A stretch of DNA of 64,000 nucleotides from Thecamonas trahens ATCC 50062. Taxonomy: Eukaryota; Apusozoa; Apusomonadida; Apusomonadidae. The first letter of the stretch is position 1, and every line of letters begins with the position of its first letter. This document shows positions 55,295-64,000 of this stretch, piece after piece. The DNA is taken from assembly GCF_000142905.1 (NCBI RefSeq), contig NW_013657643.1:80054-144053 (forward strand), read 5' to 3'. The notes beneath the pieces were generated by a model. That model worked only from the letters and a program-made list of their open reading frames with translations, made no database searches and was not told where the DNA came from. The position numbers and the translations under genes were made by a program.

Positions 55295-57806
55295 ATGGCC
55301 GCAACGGCAACGGAAAATGGCGATAGCGGCGTCGGGAGCGACAAGGAGCGTGGCCTGGCGCCGAGCGGACCATCTGTGTCGGGCGGTAGCGGAGCGAGTG
55401 CGACGACGTCGGGAACAACGATGCGTGGGATGGACGAGTTTCAGATGGCGTCCATGTACCGCAACCAGCTGGCGTCAGCGGCCCGTGAGGTCAAGGACGG
55501 CGTGCCGGGCGAGCGTGCGGCGCCGCTGTCGGCCAAGATGGCGGCATCGACCTTTGTCACCTACGCCACCGAGGGCGACGTGCTGCTGGCACGCAACGAG
55601 GCCCGCAAGGCCATCGAGTCGTACGCCCGCGCGCTCGAGCTGTACGGCCACCTCGGCAAGTGGCAAAAGTCGCCCATGGCCCGCGAGGTCCTCGTCTCGC
55701 GCTCAAAGTGCTGGATCATGCTCGGCTACCCGGAGCAGGCGCTGCTCGACGCGGAGCGGGCGCTCATTCTCTGGGAGAAAGCGACAATCCTGACGACGAC
55801 GACGACGGCATCCCGTCCAACTACATGCAGCCCGGCGGATCCGGCCCGCCCAAGAAGAAGAAGGCCGGCGGCGGCGCCGCCGCCATGTACGTCGAGCCAG
55901 GCGTTGTCGTCGACGTCACCGTGCAAGAGGAGGTCGAGGACGTTCGCCCGCCCATTGTTCGCGACTCGTACAAGGGCCTGCTCGCCAAGGCTGAGGCGCT
56001 CTACGCCGCCACCAACTTTGAGCTGGCTGCCGTCTACTTTCACCGCGGCCACAATGAGCGCCCCGACGTCCAGGCCTTCCGCCTCGGCATTCAAAAGTGC
56101 CGGCAGGCCATTCTCAACGCCATCGGCGATCCCGAGTCGCACCGCTTGACTATGGCCGGCGAAGAGCACTTTGTCCGCGAGATGAAGGCCCGCAAGGCCG
56201 CGACCGCCGCGGTCTCGAAGCGGTCGCGCAACCCTGCCGCCGATCCCAAGCTCTTTAACGAGGGCCTCAAGCTGCTTTCAGACGATGCCGTCATTGCGCC
56301 CCCGCCCAAGGCCAACACCCGCCCTTCGTTTGCCTCGCTCGGCGACTCGCGCCCATCCACGGCCGGCTCGGCCGTCGGCGACTCACCTGGCGGCTGGGCG
56401 CTCGGACATCCGGCACCGTCCACTCCGTCGTCGGCTGTCCCGCAGCTCGATCTCAACACTCTCTCGGCCCGGCTTCACCCGGAGCTCTCGCAGCGCCGGG
56501 CAACGTCGTCGGCGCGCTCGGCGCTCGCCTCCGAGTCGACCCGCCAGCCGCGTGCCATCAACGACCTCGTCGACACGGAGAGCGCCAAACTTAACGACCC
56601 ACACGTCCGCAAGGAAGACCGCCAGCTGCTCGGCACGCTGTCAGCGGACAAGGAGTACCTTGCCCAGCTCTTGCTCGACGACTCGTTCCGACCCATTCTC
56701 ACCAAGAACAAGGCCATGTCGTCGGCCATCGTCGACGGCATCAACTATCTTGAGGCCCGTAAGGAGTTTTGGCGTCAGCAGAAGCCAATCTACAAGCGCC
56801 AGCACGAGCTTCGCCAGCGCCAGGAGGACGCTCGCGGGCCCAAGTCTGCTCGCCGCCCGCGGCCGCCGTCCGGCCCTTCTTCGTCACGCCCGCGCCCGCG
56901 CCCACCGCCTCGGCCCGCGGCCGCTCTGGCCGCGCCCGTCTCCGCACCCGCCCGCGCGACGCCGTGGCTCCGGCGGCGCCGCGGGTCGGCGCCTCGGACA
57001 AGGATGCCTACTTTGAGGCAACCCGCTACGCCATCCAAACGCTGGAGAACGTCAACAACGCCCTCGAGTACGACTCGCCCGAGCTCGGCCTCCAGCTCGC
57101 AAAGAACTTCCTTGCCCGTGTCGGCTCCATGGAGCTCGCTGACAAGCCGCGCATCCTGGGCAACCTCTACTGCTCGATGGGCAACACATACCTTGCCCTC
57201 GGCAAGCTCACCATGGCTGCCATCCACCACCGCAAGGACCTCGATATTTCGGGCGCGTACGGCTACGCCGACGCCACCCTGCGTGCGCTCGGCAACCTCG
57301 GCCGGACCTACCGCGTCATGGGCGACTACCCCAAGGCCATCCACTTTTTCGAGCGCCAGGCCGAGGTCGCCTCCGACCCCGAGGACGAGGGCCGTGCCTA
57401 CGTGGACATTGGCCGATGCTACTTTGAGATGGGCAAGTTCAAGGACGCCATCAAGGCCGGCGACACTGCCCTCGAGCATGCCCGAGGCGTCCAGGACGTC
57501 AAGGGAGAGCTCCGCGCAAACCTGCTCCTCGCTCAGTCGCTCTCGCGCCTCGAGGACCCGCGCTCGGCTCTGCCGTTCTACGAGGAGCACCTCCGCCTTG
57601 CCGTCGCCTCCTCCATCCCGGTTGCGCCTGAGACCCAGGACGAGTACGAAGCCGTCAAGGCAGCCCTCGACGCCGACGCTGACGCCGAGCCTTCCGCCGC
57701 CTCTGCCGCCGCCGCCTCCGAGGTGTCTGCCGCGCCCCCAACTGCCGAGCCCGAGCCGCCGGCCGGCGCGCCCTCTGCCCGCAAGCGCCGCCGCCGCAAG
57801 AAGTAA
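55295..57806 (+). CDS. ODAD4: TTC25/ODAD4 outer dynein arm docking protein (two frame breaks)
   Basis: A TPR protein of about 837 residues. TPRs near the N-terminus (GDVLLARNEARKAIESYARA, GYPEQALLDAERAL) are followed by the distinctive SYKGLLAKAEALY, YFHRGHNERPDVQAFRLGIQ, then a central EYLAQLLLDDSF and NYLEARKEFWRQQKPIY, all hallmarks of TTC25. The C-terminal TPRs (LGNLYCSMGNTYLALGK, LGNLGRTYRVMGDYPKAIHF, YVDIGRCYFEMGKFKDAIK) and a Lys/Arg tail close it. TTC25 anchors outer dynein arms to axonemal microtubules, so the organism is flagellated. Two frame breaks, at AAA 55778-55780 (one A missing, giving WEKSDNPDDDDD) and somewhere in the GC-rich 56850-56990, each require one base; with both added the length is divisible by three. 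Confidence 0.92.
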
Positions 57807-57857
57807 GGAGTAACACACACGAGCCTGCCTATACACCCTACCCTCTTATTCATTCCA

Positions 57858-58826
57858 TCATTCGAGGCCGAGCGAGCGCTTGAGCGCTGCCATCTGCGCG
57901 GCCTCCTTAGCTTCTGCCTTGGCAGCCAGCTTGCCGAGCCGCTCTCGCTTGCGAGCGAGCCTCGCCTCGCGCCTGGCCTTGGCAGCCCGGATCTGGCCGT
58001 GGATAGACTCGTGGCTCCGCCCCGCAAAAACATCGACGGCAACGAGACCATCATCGTTGGCCGCCGCCCGAGCCTGCGACGCCCGGGCCTTGCTATCGGC
58101 TACCCTGCGCTCGCGTCCCGCGTCGGCCTTTGGCCCCACCAGCATCTCCAGCGTCGAATCGTGGCGTTCCTTCCTTCTCCTGCGGCTTGTTCTCAGGCTT
58201 TGGTGACTCTTGTGACGATGGCCAGGTGATGGTGCTCGACGACTTTCCAGCGAGCGTTCTCTGCTCCTGCTCCTGCTCCTGCGACTCGATCGATGGCTGT
58301 CTCGACGACGATGGCGTTCGCCCCCATGACGAGATCGACTCGACCCATGCCTCCGGCTCGACCTATGCCTTCGGCTCGACCCATGCCGCCGGCTCGACCC
58401 ATGCCGCCGGCTCGACCCGTGCCTCCTCCGGCTCGATCCATGTCTCCGGCTCGACCCATGTCTGCGGTGCCGCCGCTCCCGCTCCCGCTCCCGCTCCCGC
58501 TCCTTGCGCTGCGAGCCGGAGCTGTACTCACCCGAACCGTACCCGTACTCGCTCGAGCCGTACCCTGAGCCCGAGCCCGAGCCCGACCGCGATGCGCCCG
58601 GCCTATCCCCACCCCGCTCCTGCCCACCAGTTTTGTTCCCTCGCCCACACCCAGCCCCGTCCCCATCCCCGTTCCCATCCCCAGCCACAACCACCCGAGC
58701 CTCTGCCACTCCGCTCCGCCCACCCACTGCCACCGAGTGAGGTGCCCTCCTCCCCCTCCCCCTCCCCCCTCCCCCTCCCCCCCCCTCCCACCCCGCCCAC
58801 CTCATGCTGTGGCTATGGGCTACCAT
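57858..58826 (-). CDS. RS-rich protein, splicing-factor-like
   Basis: An open frame of 322 residues ending SLGLE. The middle is a repetitive Arg/Ser/His domain (HGSSRR repeats, SRSRSRERSLESRR), the front is Gly/Ser-rich, and the last 110 residues are charged helical (AAKARREARLARKRERLG). SR-like domains are typical of pre-mRNA splicing or nuclear-speckle proteins; I recognise no RRM, so the exact family is unknown. The N-terminus is uncertain: ATGs at 58826 and 58805 precede a long Gly/Arg run translated from a C-rich tract, and both overlap the start of the opposite gene. The real start could be on an unseen exon. Ends 51 bases from TTC25, convergent. Confidence 0.6.
   Translation of the reverse strand: MVAHSHSMRWAGWEGGGGGGGRGRGRRAPHSVAVGGRSGVAEARVVVAGDGNGDGDGAGCGRGNKTGGQERGGDRPGASRSGSGSGSGYGSSEYGYGSGEYSSGSQRKERERERERERRHRRHGSSRRHGSSRRRHGSSRRHGSSRRHGSSRRHRSSRRHGSSRSRHGGERHRRRDSHRSSRRSRSRSRERSLESRRAPSPGHRHKSHQSLRTSRRRRKERHDSTLEMLVGPKADAGRERRVADSKARASQARAAANDDGLVAVDVFAGRSHESIHGQIRAAKARREARLARKRERLGKLAAKAEAKEAAQMAALKRSLGLE
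58320..58470. repeat. Short tandem repeats coding HGSSRR
   Basis: Repeats of GGCTCGACCCATGCC with 15- to 18-base spacing, translated on the minus strand as GSSRRHGSSRR. Confidence 0.8.
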
Positions 58827-61611
58827 GGCCGTCCCGGGCGCAGTGTGTGCCCTATATGGCGGGCGCAGCCTGGCAGCCCTCGTCCTATGCGCCTGCGCTC
58901 TCGTCGGCCTCGCCTCGTCGCCGTCGTCGGCCCTCCCGGCATCGGCCGCCCGCCCACTGGTCTACGCCCTCATCGCAGCCTCGGCCCTGGCTGGCACCGT
59001 CCTGCTCATCACCTCTGCTGCCCATCTCATGTCGCTCTCCATCCTCTACTCGCTCCTCGTCCTTGCTATGCCCGCTCAGGTCGCTGCCTTTGCCGCCGCC
59101 GCTCTGGCTGCCAACCCGCTCACTGCCCCGACCGACGCCGCCACCGCTCGCCTGCTGGCCTGGATGTTCGCCCCGCTCTCGGGCGCCGCCCTCTCGGCAT
59201 GGGCTCTATTCTCACTTGTTCCGGATGGTGCCCTTGCCTGCTTTCTCCTCGTCCCACTCTGCCTCGTACCGCTCATCGGCATGGATGTCGAGGGCGTCCG
59301 CCTCCCGCCGCCTGCCCGCTGGCTCCTTCGCGGCCACGGCCTCGCTCTCCCACTCGTTGCCTACATCGCTCTTGCTGGCCCACACGCTCTGCTCTCCTGG
59401 CGCGGCGCGACAAACGCGCTGCTCCTTGCTGCCGCCCCTGTCGCATCATGGCTCCTCGTCCGCGCCATGCACACCTCGCTCACCGCCGGCTGGTCGCAGC
59501 TGCGGCTGCTGGTGTGCGCCATTGCGCTGGGTGCCCTCGTCGCTGTCGCTGTTGATGCCATTGTTCTCCGCTCGTACATGCACTACCTGGCCCTCCCGCA
59601 GCCGTGGGCCTCCATCGCCGCCGGCGTCGCCGCCGAGGCTGCTGTCGCCACCGCTGTCCTCCCAGCCGCTGCTGCGCTGGGTGCCTTTGGCCCGCTCCCG
59701 CTCCCGCTCCGCGCCGCCAACGCCCTGGCGCTCACCATGCACATCTGCGGCGCCGTAGCTGCTGCCACTCTTGGTCTCCTTCTCGGCTCGCTCCTTGCCG
59801 CCGCCGCCCTCCTCGGCACCTCGATCGCCGGCGTCGACGCCTACGCCTCCGGCCGCCCGCTCTCGCGCGCCTGCTTTGTTTTCTCTGCAGGCGTCGGTGC
59901 ATACCTCCTCCTCGGCTTTCTCCTCGGTCCAGTTGCACTCACGCTTGCGGCCACAAGCACCGGCCTCGGACCGGTCTTGATCTGCCTTGCCCTCTACGCT
60001 GCTCTCGCCATGGCCGGCACCGCCAACGGGTGGACCGGCGAGCGGCTCCTCGCCCTCGCCTTTGTCTTTATTGCCGCCGAGACCGTGCTCTATGCAGGTG
60101 AGGCCGGCGTTCCGGCCACTATCGGACTCTTCTATCCTCCCTATCTGGTCGCCGCCACCTCGGCTGTCGGTTACGCCCTCGCCGCTACCGAGTGGATGAG
60201 CGCCTCCCTCCGCGCCGCCTCGGTCGACGCTCTCTGGCGTGCCATCTTTGTGGCCAAGCTCATCGTGCTCATCGACTACTCGGCGCTCCCCGGCGTTGTC
60301 GTCTTTGTCTCACTCGCTCTAGTCCGTGGCCGCCGCTCGCGCGGCTCGCTGGCTTCGGCCGCTGTCGACGCCGTCCTTGCCGTTGCTGCATGGGCGACGT
60401 CAGCGGCGCTTGACGCACCGCTCTCGCGCTTGGGTCTCTCGCCGCTTGCCGCTGCCGCTCTCGCCTGGCTCATTGCCACCTGGCCAAAGCCGGAGCTCTC
60501 GTTCCTCCGCCGCGCCCATGCCTGCGCCGTCGTCGGCCTCGTCGCCATCCTCGTCTTGCAGCCGCCCATGCCCGGCGTCACCTCTGCGCATCGCCCGCTA
60601 ATGCAGCTCGCGACCTCGCTCGGGACCCAGGCTCCGGCATCGGCGCTCCTGCATCCGGATCCCGAGCTCGAGTGGCCACTGTGGCTCGTATGGGCCGCGC
60701 TCACCGGCCTTGGCTCGGTCGTCCTCCTCCCGCTGCCGCGCCTCCACGCCTGGCTCGCGCTCTTTGGCGTCTGCGCCGGCCTCGGCCTCGGCGGTCTCTT
60801 CCTCCCACCCATTCCCGAAGTGCTCCTACTGCTCGGCATCGGTGGCGCTCTGGCGCTCACTCTTGCGGGCTTTGTCCGCATCCCTGTTCCCGGTGCCCAC
60901 GTGTGGATCCTCTGCCTCTACGCCGGCTTGGCTGTTGTTCAGGCCCTCACCTGGCTCGCGCTCGTCGCCCACCTCCACCGCCTCCCGCTCTTTCTCCAGG
61001 CGCGGCCGCGCCGCCACGCCGGCGCTTCGCTTCTGGGCCTCTTTGCCGGCACCCACCTTGTGCTCGCCGCGCTGCTACGGACGGCCGCCCAGGTCATGGC
61101 CCGCGTTGCCCTCGCATCGGGCACTCCGCTCGCGCTGCACCAGGCGTACGAGCTAGCCACCAACGCTGCCGTCGCCACCGCCGTCGTCCTTGCCTCTGTC
61201 GTCTCGGGCGCCTACCTCGAGTCGCCACTGTGGGCGACTGGCATCGCGCTTGCGCCGCTCCTTCTCCTCCTCATCCCGTCACCTGGCTTTACCTGGCTGG
61301 CCGGCCCCGGCCGCTACGCCCCGGTTGTCGCCGCTCTTGCTCTCGCTGCCGCCCTCGACCCGCTGGTGGCCAGCGGCGGCCTCTCAGTACTAGACCTTGT
61401 TCGCCTCGCCGCCGCCGCCCCATTCCACGCCCGCGCTCTGCTGCGCGCCGTCGCCCCAGGGCCCTATCCCCTCGGCCTGGTCCTCCCGTTCCTTCTAGCC
61501 CTCAACGCCGCCGTTGTCCTCAGCGCCGAGCCCGGCGTCTGCCTCGCCGGCGCCCTAGCGCTCGGCTACGAGATCGTCGCCGCCACCACCGCGTACACCC
61601 ACCACATCTGA
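58804..61611 (+). CDS. Polytopic membrane protein of unknown family, about 25 transmembrane helices
   Basis: A 935-residue protein almost entirely of hydrophobic helices rich in Ala and Leu, with very short loops. Examples: PLVYALIAASALAGTVLLIT, ALACFLLVPLCLVPLIGM, VLLLLGIGGALALTLAGFV, AAVATAVVLASVVSGAYL. No soluble domain, signature motif or obvious cleavable signal; by eye about 25 helices. I do not recognise a transporter family. Starts at ATG 58804 (or 58825). The gene ends 18 bases before the stop of the next, minus-strand gene. The Ala/Leu bias is stronger than expected from GC content alone, but such runs are easily produced in GC-rich genomes, so expression should be confirmed. Confidence 0.75.
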   Translation: MLWLWATMAVPGAVCALYGGRSLAALVLCACALVGLASSPSSALPASAARPLVYALIAASALAGTVLLITSAAHLMSLSILYSLLVLAMPAQVAAFAAAALAANPLTAPTDAATARLLAWMFAPLSGAALSAWALFSLVPDGALACFLLVPLCLVPLIGMDVEGVRLPPPARWLLRGHGLALPLVAYIALAGPHALLSWRGATNALLLAAAPVASWLLVRAMHTSLTAGWSQLRLLVCAIALGALVAVAVDAIVLRSYMHYLALPQPWASIAAGVAAEAAVATAVLPAAAALGAFGPLPLPLRAANALALTMHICGAVAAATLGLLLGSLLAAAALLGTSIAGVDAYASGRPLSRACFVFSAGVGAYLLLGFLLGPVALTLAATSTGLGPVLICLALYAALAMAGTANGWTGERLLALAFVFIAAETVLYAGEAGVPATIGLFYPPYLVAATSAVGYALAATEWMSASLRAASVDALWRAIFVAKLIVLIDYSALPGVVVFVSLALVRGRRSRGSLASAAVDAVLAVAAWATSAALDAPLSRLGLSPLAAAALAWLIATWPKPELSFLRRAHACAVVGLVAILVLQPPMPGVTSAHRPLMQLATSLGTQAPASALLHPDPELEWPLWLVWAALTGLGSVVLLPLPRLHAWLALFGVCAGLGLGGLFLPPIPEVLLLLGIGGALALTLAGFVRIPVPGAHVWILCLYAGLAVVQALTWLALVAHLHRLPLFLQARPRRHAGASLLGLFAGTHLVLAALLRTAAQVMARVALASGTPLALHQAYELATNAAVATAVVLASVVSGAYLESPLWATGIALAPLLLLLIPSPGFTWLAGPGRYAPVVAALALAAALDPLVASGGLSVLDLVRLAAAAPFHARALLRAVAPGPYPLGLVLPFLLALNAAVVLSAEPGVCLAGALALGYEIVAATTAYTHHI

Positions 61612-61629
61612 GAGACTACCACAGCCACC

Positions 61630-62106
61630 TCAGTCGGTCTTGTTAAGCCGCTTCTTCTTGGCGCTTCGCACCGCACCCTTGAGCTTGTCGGCCTTGGCCC
61701 GCGCCTTGGCCGCCGCCTTCTCAGCCTTGGCCCGAATCTTGGCCAGCTTCTTCCCGGCCTTGATCTGCTCTTTGGTCAGCGCCAAACCGCACTCGCTGCA
61801 CCGCACCACGCCGCCACCGTCCTTGCTGCTACGCACATGCTCGCAGCTCTCGACATCGGCGCATCGCGCGCAGTGCAGCGCCAGCGCCACCGCGTGCCCG
61901 CACTCGCCGCCGGCCAGCGCGCCCTGCTGATCCTCCCGCGGCCGGCACGGGCACGCGCCATGACGAGCTCGCCCAGCGTTGGTCCGGCAGAACCCGACTG
62001 TTCCCTCGCCGCCGCCCTCACCACCGTCATCGCCACCACTCGCCACACTCCGCTGCACCAGTCCGTCCCGCGCCTCCATCCCTGATCCGCTCCCTGCCGC
62101 AGCCAT
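61630..62106 (-). CDS. Small Cys-pair protein with basic Lys/Ala tail
   Basis: A 158-residue protein. Near residue 50 are paired Cys (CPCRP), then GGECGHAVALALHCARCADVESCEH and VVRCSECGLAL, suggesting one or two zinc-binding knuckles. The C-terminal 50 residues are Lys/Ala-rich and helical (KKLAKIRAKAEKAAAKARAK) ending KKKRLNKTD, typical of nucleic-acid-binding or nucleolar tails. The start at 62106 (MAAAGSGSG) is the first Met upstream of the Cys region outside the N gap; an inner Met at 62079 is possible. Function unknown. The Cys-pair pattern somewhat resembles the small protein at 28108-28362 but without sequence similarity elsewhere. Confidence 0.55.
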   Translation of the reverse strand: MAAAGSGSGMEARDGLVQRSVASGGDDGGEGGGEGTVGFCRTNAGRARHGACPCRPREDQQGALAGGECGHAVALALHCARCADVESCEHVRSSKDGGGVVRCSECGLALTKEQIKAGKKLAKIRAKAEKAAAKARAKADKLKGAVRSAKKKRLNKTD

Positions 62107-62380
62107 CGGTCCGCTGTCCACCACTCCGCCGCCACCACCGCCCCACCCCCCCGTGCGGGCCTCTCTCACCCAAGTAAGACAATGGCCCACCTGCCGACAA
62201 CGCCACGTACTGCCCCCCATCCNNNNNNNNNNNNNNNNNNNNNNNNNNNNNNNNNNNNNNNNNNNNNNNNNNNNNNNNNNNNNNNNNNNNNNNNNNNNNN
62301 NNNNNNNNNNNNNNNNNNNNNNACGCCCGCCGACCTCCCTCCCCCCTCCCCCCCCCCCCCCCCCCCCCCCCCAACCCCAC
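62107..62380. other. Divergent spacer with assembly gap
   Basis: Lies between the small Cys-pair gene and the channel-like gene. It has an N gap (62223-62322) and a long C run (62346-62372) just before the next ATG. Confidence 0.7.
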
Positions 62381-64000
62381 ATGCCCCCCTCCTCCCCCTC
62401 CTCCACTCCCTCCTCCCTCTCGTTCTCCTCAGACAGCCGCACCCACTCCCGCTCCAGCTCTCCCTCAAACGACCTGGCTGTCTCGGCCTCGGGCATCCGC
62501 CTGTTGGTTATTCGCGACGCAGACGACGACAACGACGACAACGACGACCGCAGTGGCACAGAGCCATCATCGAGTGGCGCGAGTGGTCATGACGAGGCGC
62601 CGGCGGACGATTGCAGTAGTCGAGCCATCCCCGCAGGGCTGGCTGACTCGGCACATCTGCTCGTCGACGACGATGGGTCGGATGCAGGCTCGCCCGACTA
62701 CTCGTACGCCACAGAGGAGCTGCTGCTGCCGTACCACATCCCGCCGTTGGAGGACTGTCGCCAGCTGGACTCGACGTCCTCAACTTTGGCGTCCGAGCCG
62801 GACTCGGAGCCCATCGACACTCGAAAGCTGAGCGATCTCGCGAGACTGGCTCGCGGTAGCGGCGAGAGCAAACCCGCGCTTGACAGCGCTGTCGATCGCC
62901 CGCTGCCCGGACCTGACGGCCTTGCCCGCCGCGACGACAACTTTGCCCATCCGTCGTCGTTCGACGGCTTTGGCTCGCGGGTCACCGCCAACTCGACTAC
63001 AACCGCCTCGCAGCGGAGCGGCGCTATCGCCTCGGGCCGCCGCACTGTCTCCTTCCGCGACCGGAACCAAGACAAGCTCGGGACCGGAACCGGAAGCGGG
63101 GCCAACACCAGGAGCGACTTGGTATCTAGCGCTGCCGCCGGCTCTGACGGCAGAGCGCCGGCCCAAGACGAGCAGATCGAGCCGCTGACCTGGACTGGCC
63201 AACTGGAGCGCATCATCGACTCGACCTGGTTTGCGGTTGTCATCGGCTTTATCACCCTCTTTGTCCTTTTTGTCGACGACATCTCAGTCCTCGCCGGTGT
63301 GTCGGATCCCGAGCACGGTGGCCTCGGCTACGCGCTACTAGTCATCAAGGTGGTGACCTTTGTCATCTTCCTCACCGAGCTCGCGGTCTCGTCCGTGGTC
63401 AAGGACGCATACTTTGCATCGTTTTTCTTCTGGCTCGATGTGGTGACCCTCGTCTCGTTTGTTCCGGACCTCGTCCTCCTTTTGTGGGTGTTGACCTCTT
63501 GCTCGCACTCGGAGTCCTCTCAGTGGCCCGCGCCGGCCGTGCCGCGCGAGCTGCGGCCCGGACCCTGTCCTCTTCCGGGTCATGAAAGTGCTCAAGCTCT
63601 CGCACAAGCAGACGGTTAGCGCGTCGATCGACAAGCTCGAAGACCACGCGACTATGTACGACGCTGCCGAGTCGAGTCGACCCGGCGGCATTGTTCTCCG
63701 CGCCATGACTAACAAGGTCACTGCCCTCGTCCTCATTGTCTACATTTCAACTGCCATGTTCCAGACCGACCCTGACTGGTCGCAACACTCGCTCTCGGCT
63801 CTGATGACGCTCGAGGCCGGGTCCGCGGCGGTGGGCTCACCGGCTGCACTCCTGCCAGCCTTCCTTCACCCCTACACTGCGCGCGTCAAGGTAGTCCGCC
63901 TCTTTGTCAACGGCGTGCTGCAGCTTGATGGCCATGTTCCACTGCGGCGCGACTTTCGGACCACCATCTCCACCCCGTCGCAGGCCTCATCGATTCTGCT
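62381..64000 (+). CDS. Voltage-sensor-like membrane protein, N-terminal part (runs off window, two frame breaks)
   Basis: Starts at ATG 62381 and continues past the window end. The first 260 residues are disordered, rich in Ser/Asp (RDADDDNDDNDD), and probably cytoplasmic. Then come helices resembling S1 (TWFAVVIGFITLFVLF), S2 (LVIKVVTFVIFLTELAV), S3 (FFFWLDVVTLVSFVPDLVL) and an Arg-spaced S4 (VARAGRAARAAART, then FRVMKVLKL). This is the layout of a voltage-sensing domain. A further hydrophobic helix (VTALVLIVYISTAMF) follows, then a soluble domain that is cut. Breaks at GGG 63486-63488 and in 63557-63565 (CCC) each need one base. Such N-terminal channel-like domains can precede a cyclase catalytic domain in related protists, so this may be the start of an adenylate/guanylate cyclase, but no cyclase residues are inside the window. 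Confidence 0.7.

Noticed and set aside
32636-63565. Programmed ribosomal frameshifting
   Set aside because: Sites lack a common slippery sequence, occur in unrelated genes and are mostly homopolymers; sequencing undercalls are simpler.

Overview
The window reads as nuclear DNA of a free-living flagellated protist: GC-rich, gene-dense, with occasional short GT-AG introns, almost no gap between convergent genes, and homopolymer or dinucleotide tracts between divergent ones. Gene content supports this: a 26S proteasome subunit, an outer-dynein-arm docking protein, an MST/Hippo-type kinase, a UGA-containing glutathione peroxidase and large sushi/MRH surface proteins. This is what I would expect of an apusomonad such as Thecamonas, but the species is an inference. 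It is a draft assembly with four N gaps (13137-13250, 28472-28748, 41375-42219, 62223-62322). At least ten places need a single base restored to keep an obvious protein in frame, mostly at homopolymer runs.

Layout. 1-7 kb: secreted JmjC/cupin hydroxylase (+), class II fumarase (+), haloalkane-dehalogenase-like hydrolase (-), then a secreted selenoprotein glutathione peroxidase (+) with one intron. 7.4-25.6 kb: one giant gene (-) encoding an LRR domain followed by thousands of residues of alanine-rich helical repeats, including about 14 copies of a 177-residue unit. 26-29 kb: MST-like kinase (+) convergent with a small CxxC protein (-). 29-44 kb: a block of surface/secretory genes on + : a single-pass ectodomain protein, a small intron-containing protein, a huge sushi-repeat multipass protein, a 15-bp minisatellite and an MRH-domain protein. 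43.8-53.2 kb: a second giant LRR plus coiled-coil gene (-). 53.8-57.8 kb: RPN10 (-) and TTC25/ODAD4 (+), head to head. 57.9-64 kb: RS-rich protein (-), a 935-residue polytopic membrane protein (+), a small basic Cys protein (-) and the start of a voltage-sensor-like channel protein (+) that runs off the window.

The most unusual material is the pair of giant LRR-repeat genes. Both are on the minus strand, both put an LRR module first and then a very long helical tail built from recently amplified units (531 bp in one; 102 bp and 81 bp in the other). I do not recognise the 177-residue repeat as a named domain. The best supported special observation is the in-frame UGA at the catalytic position of the glutathione peroxidase.
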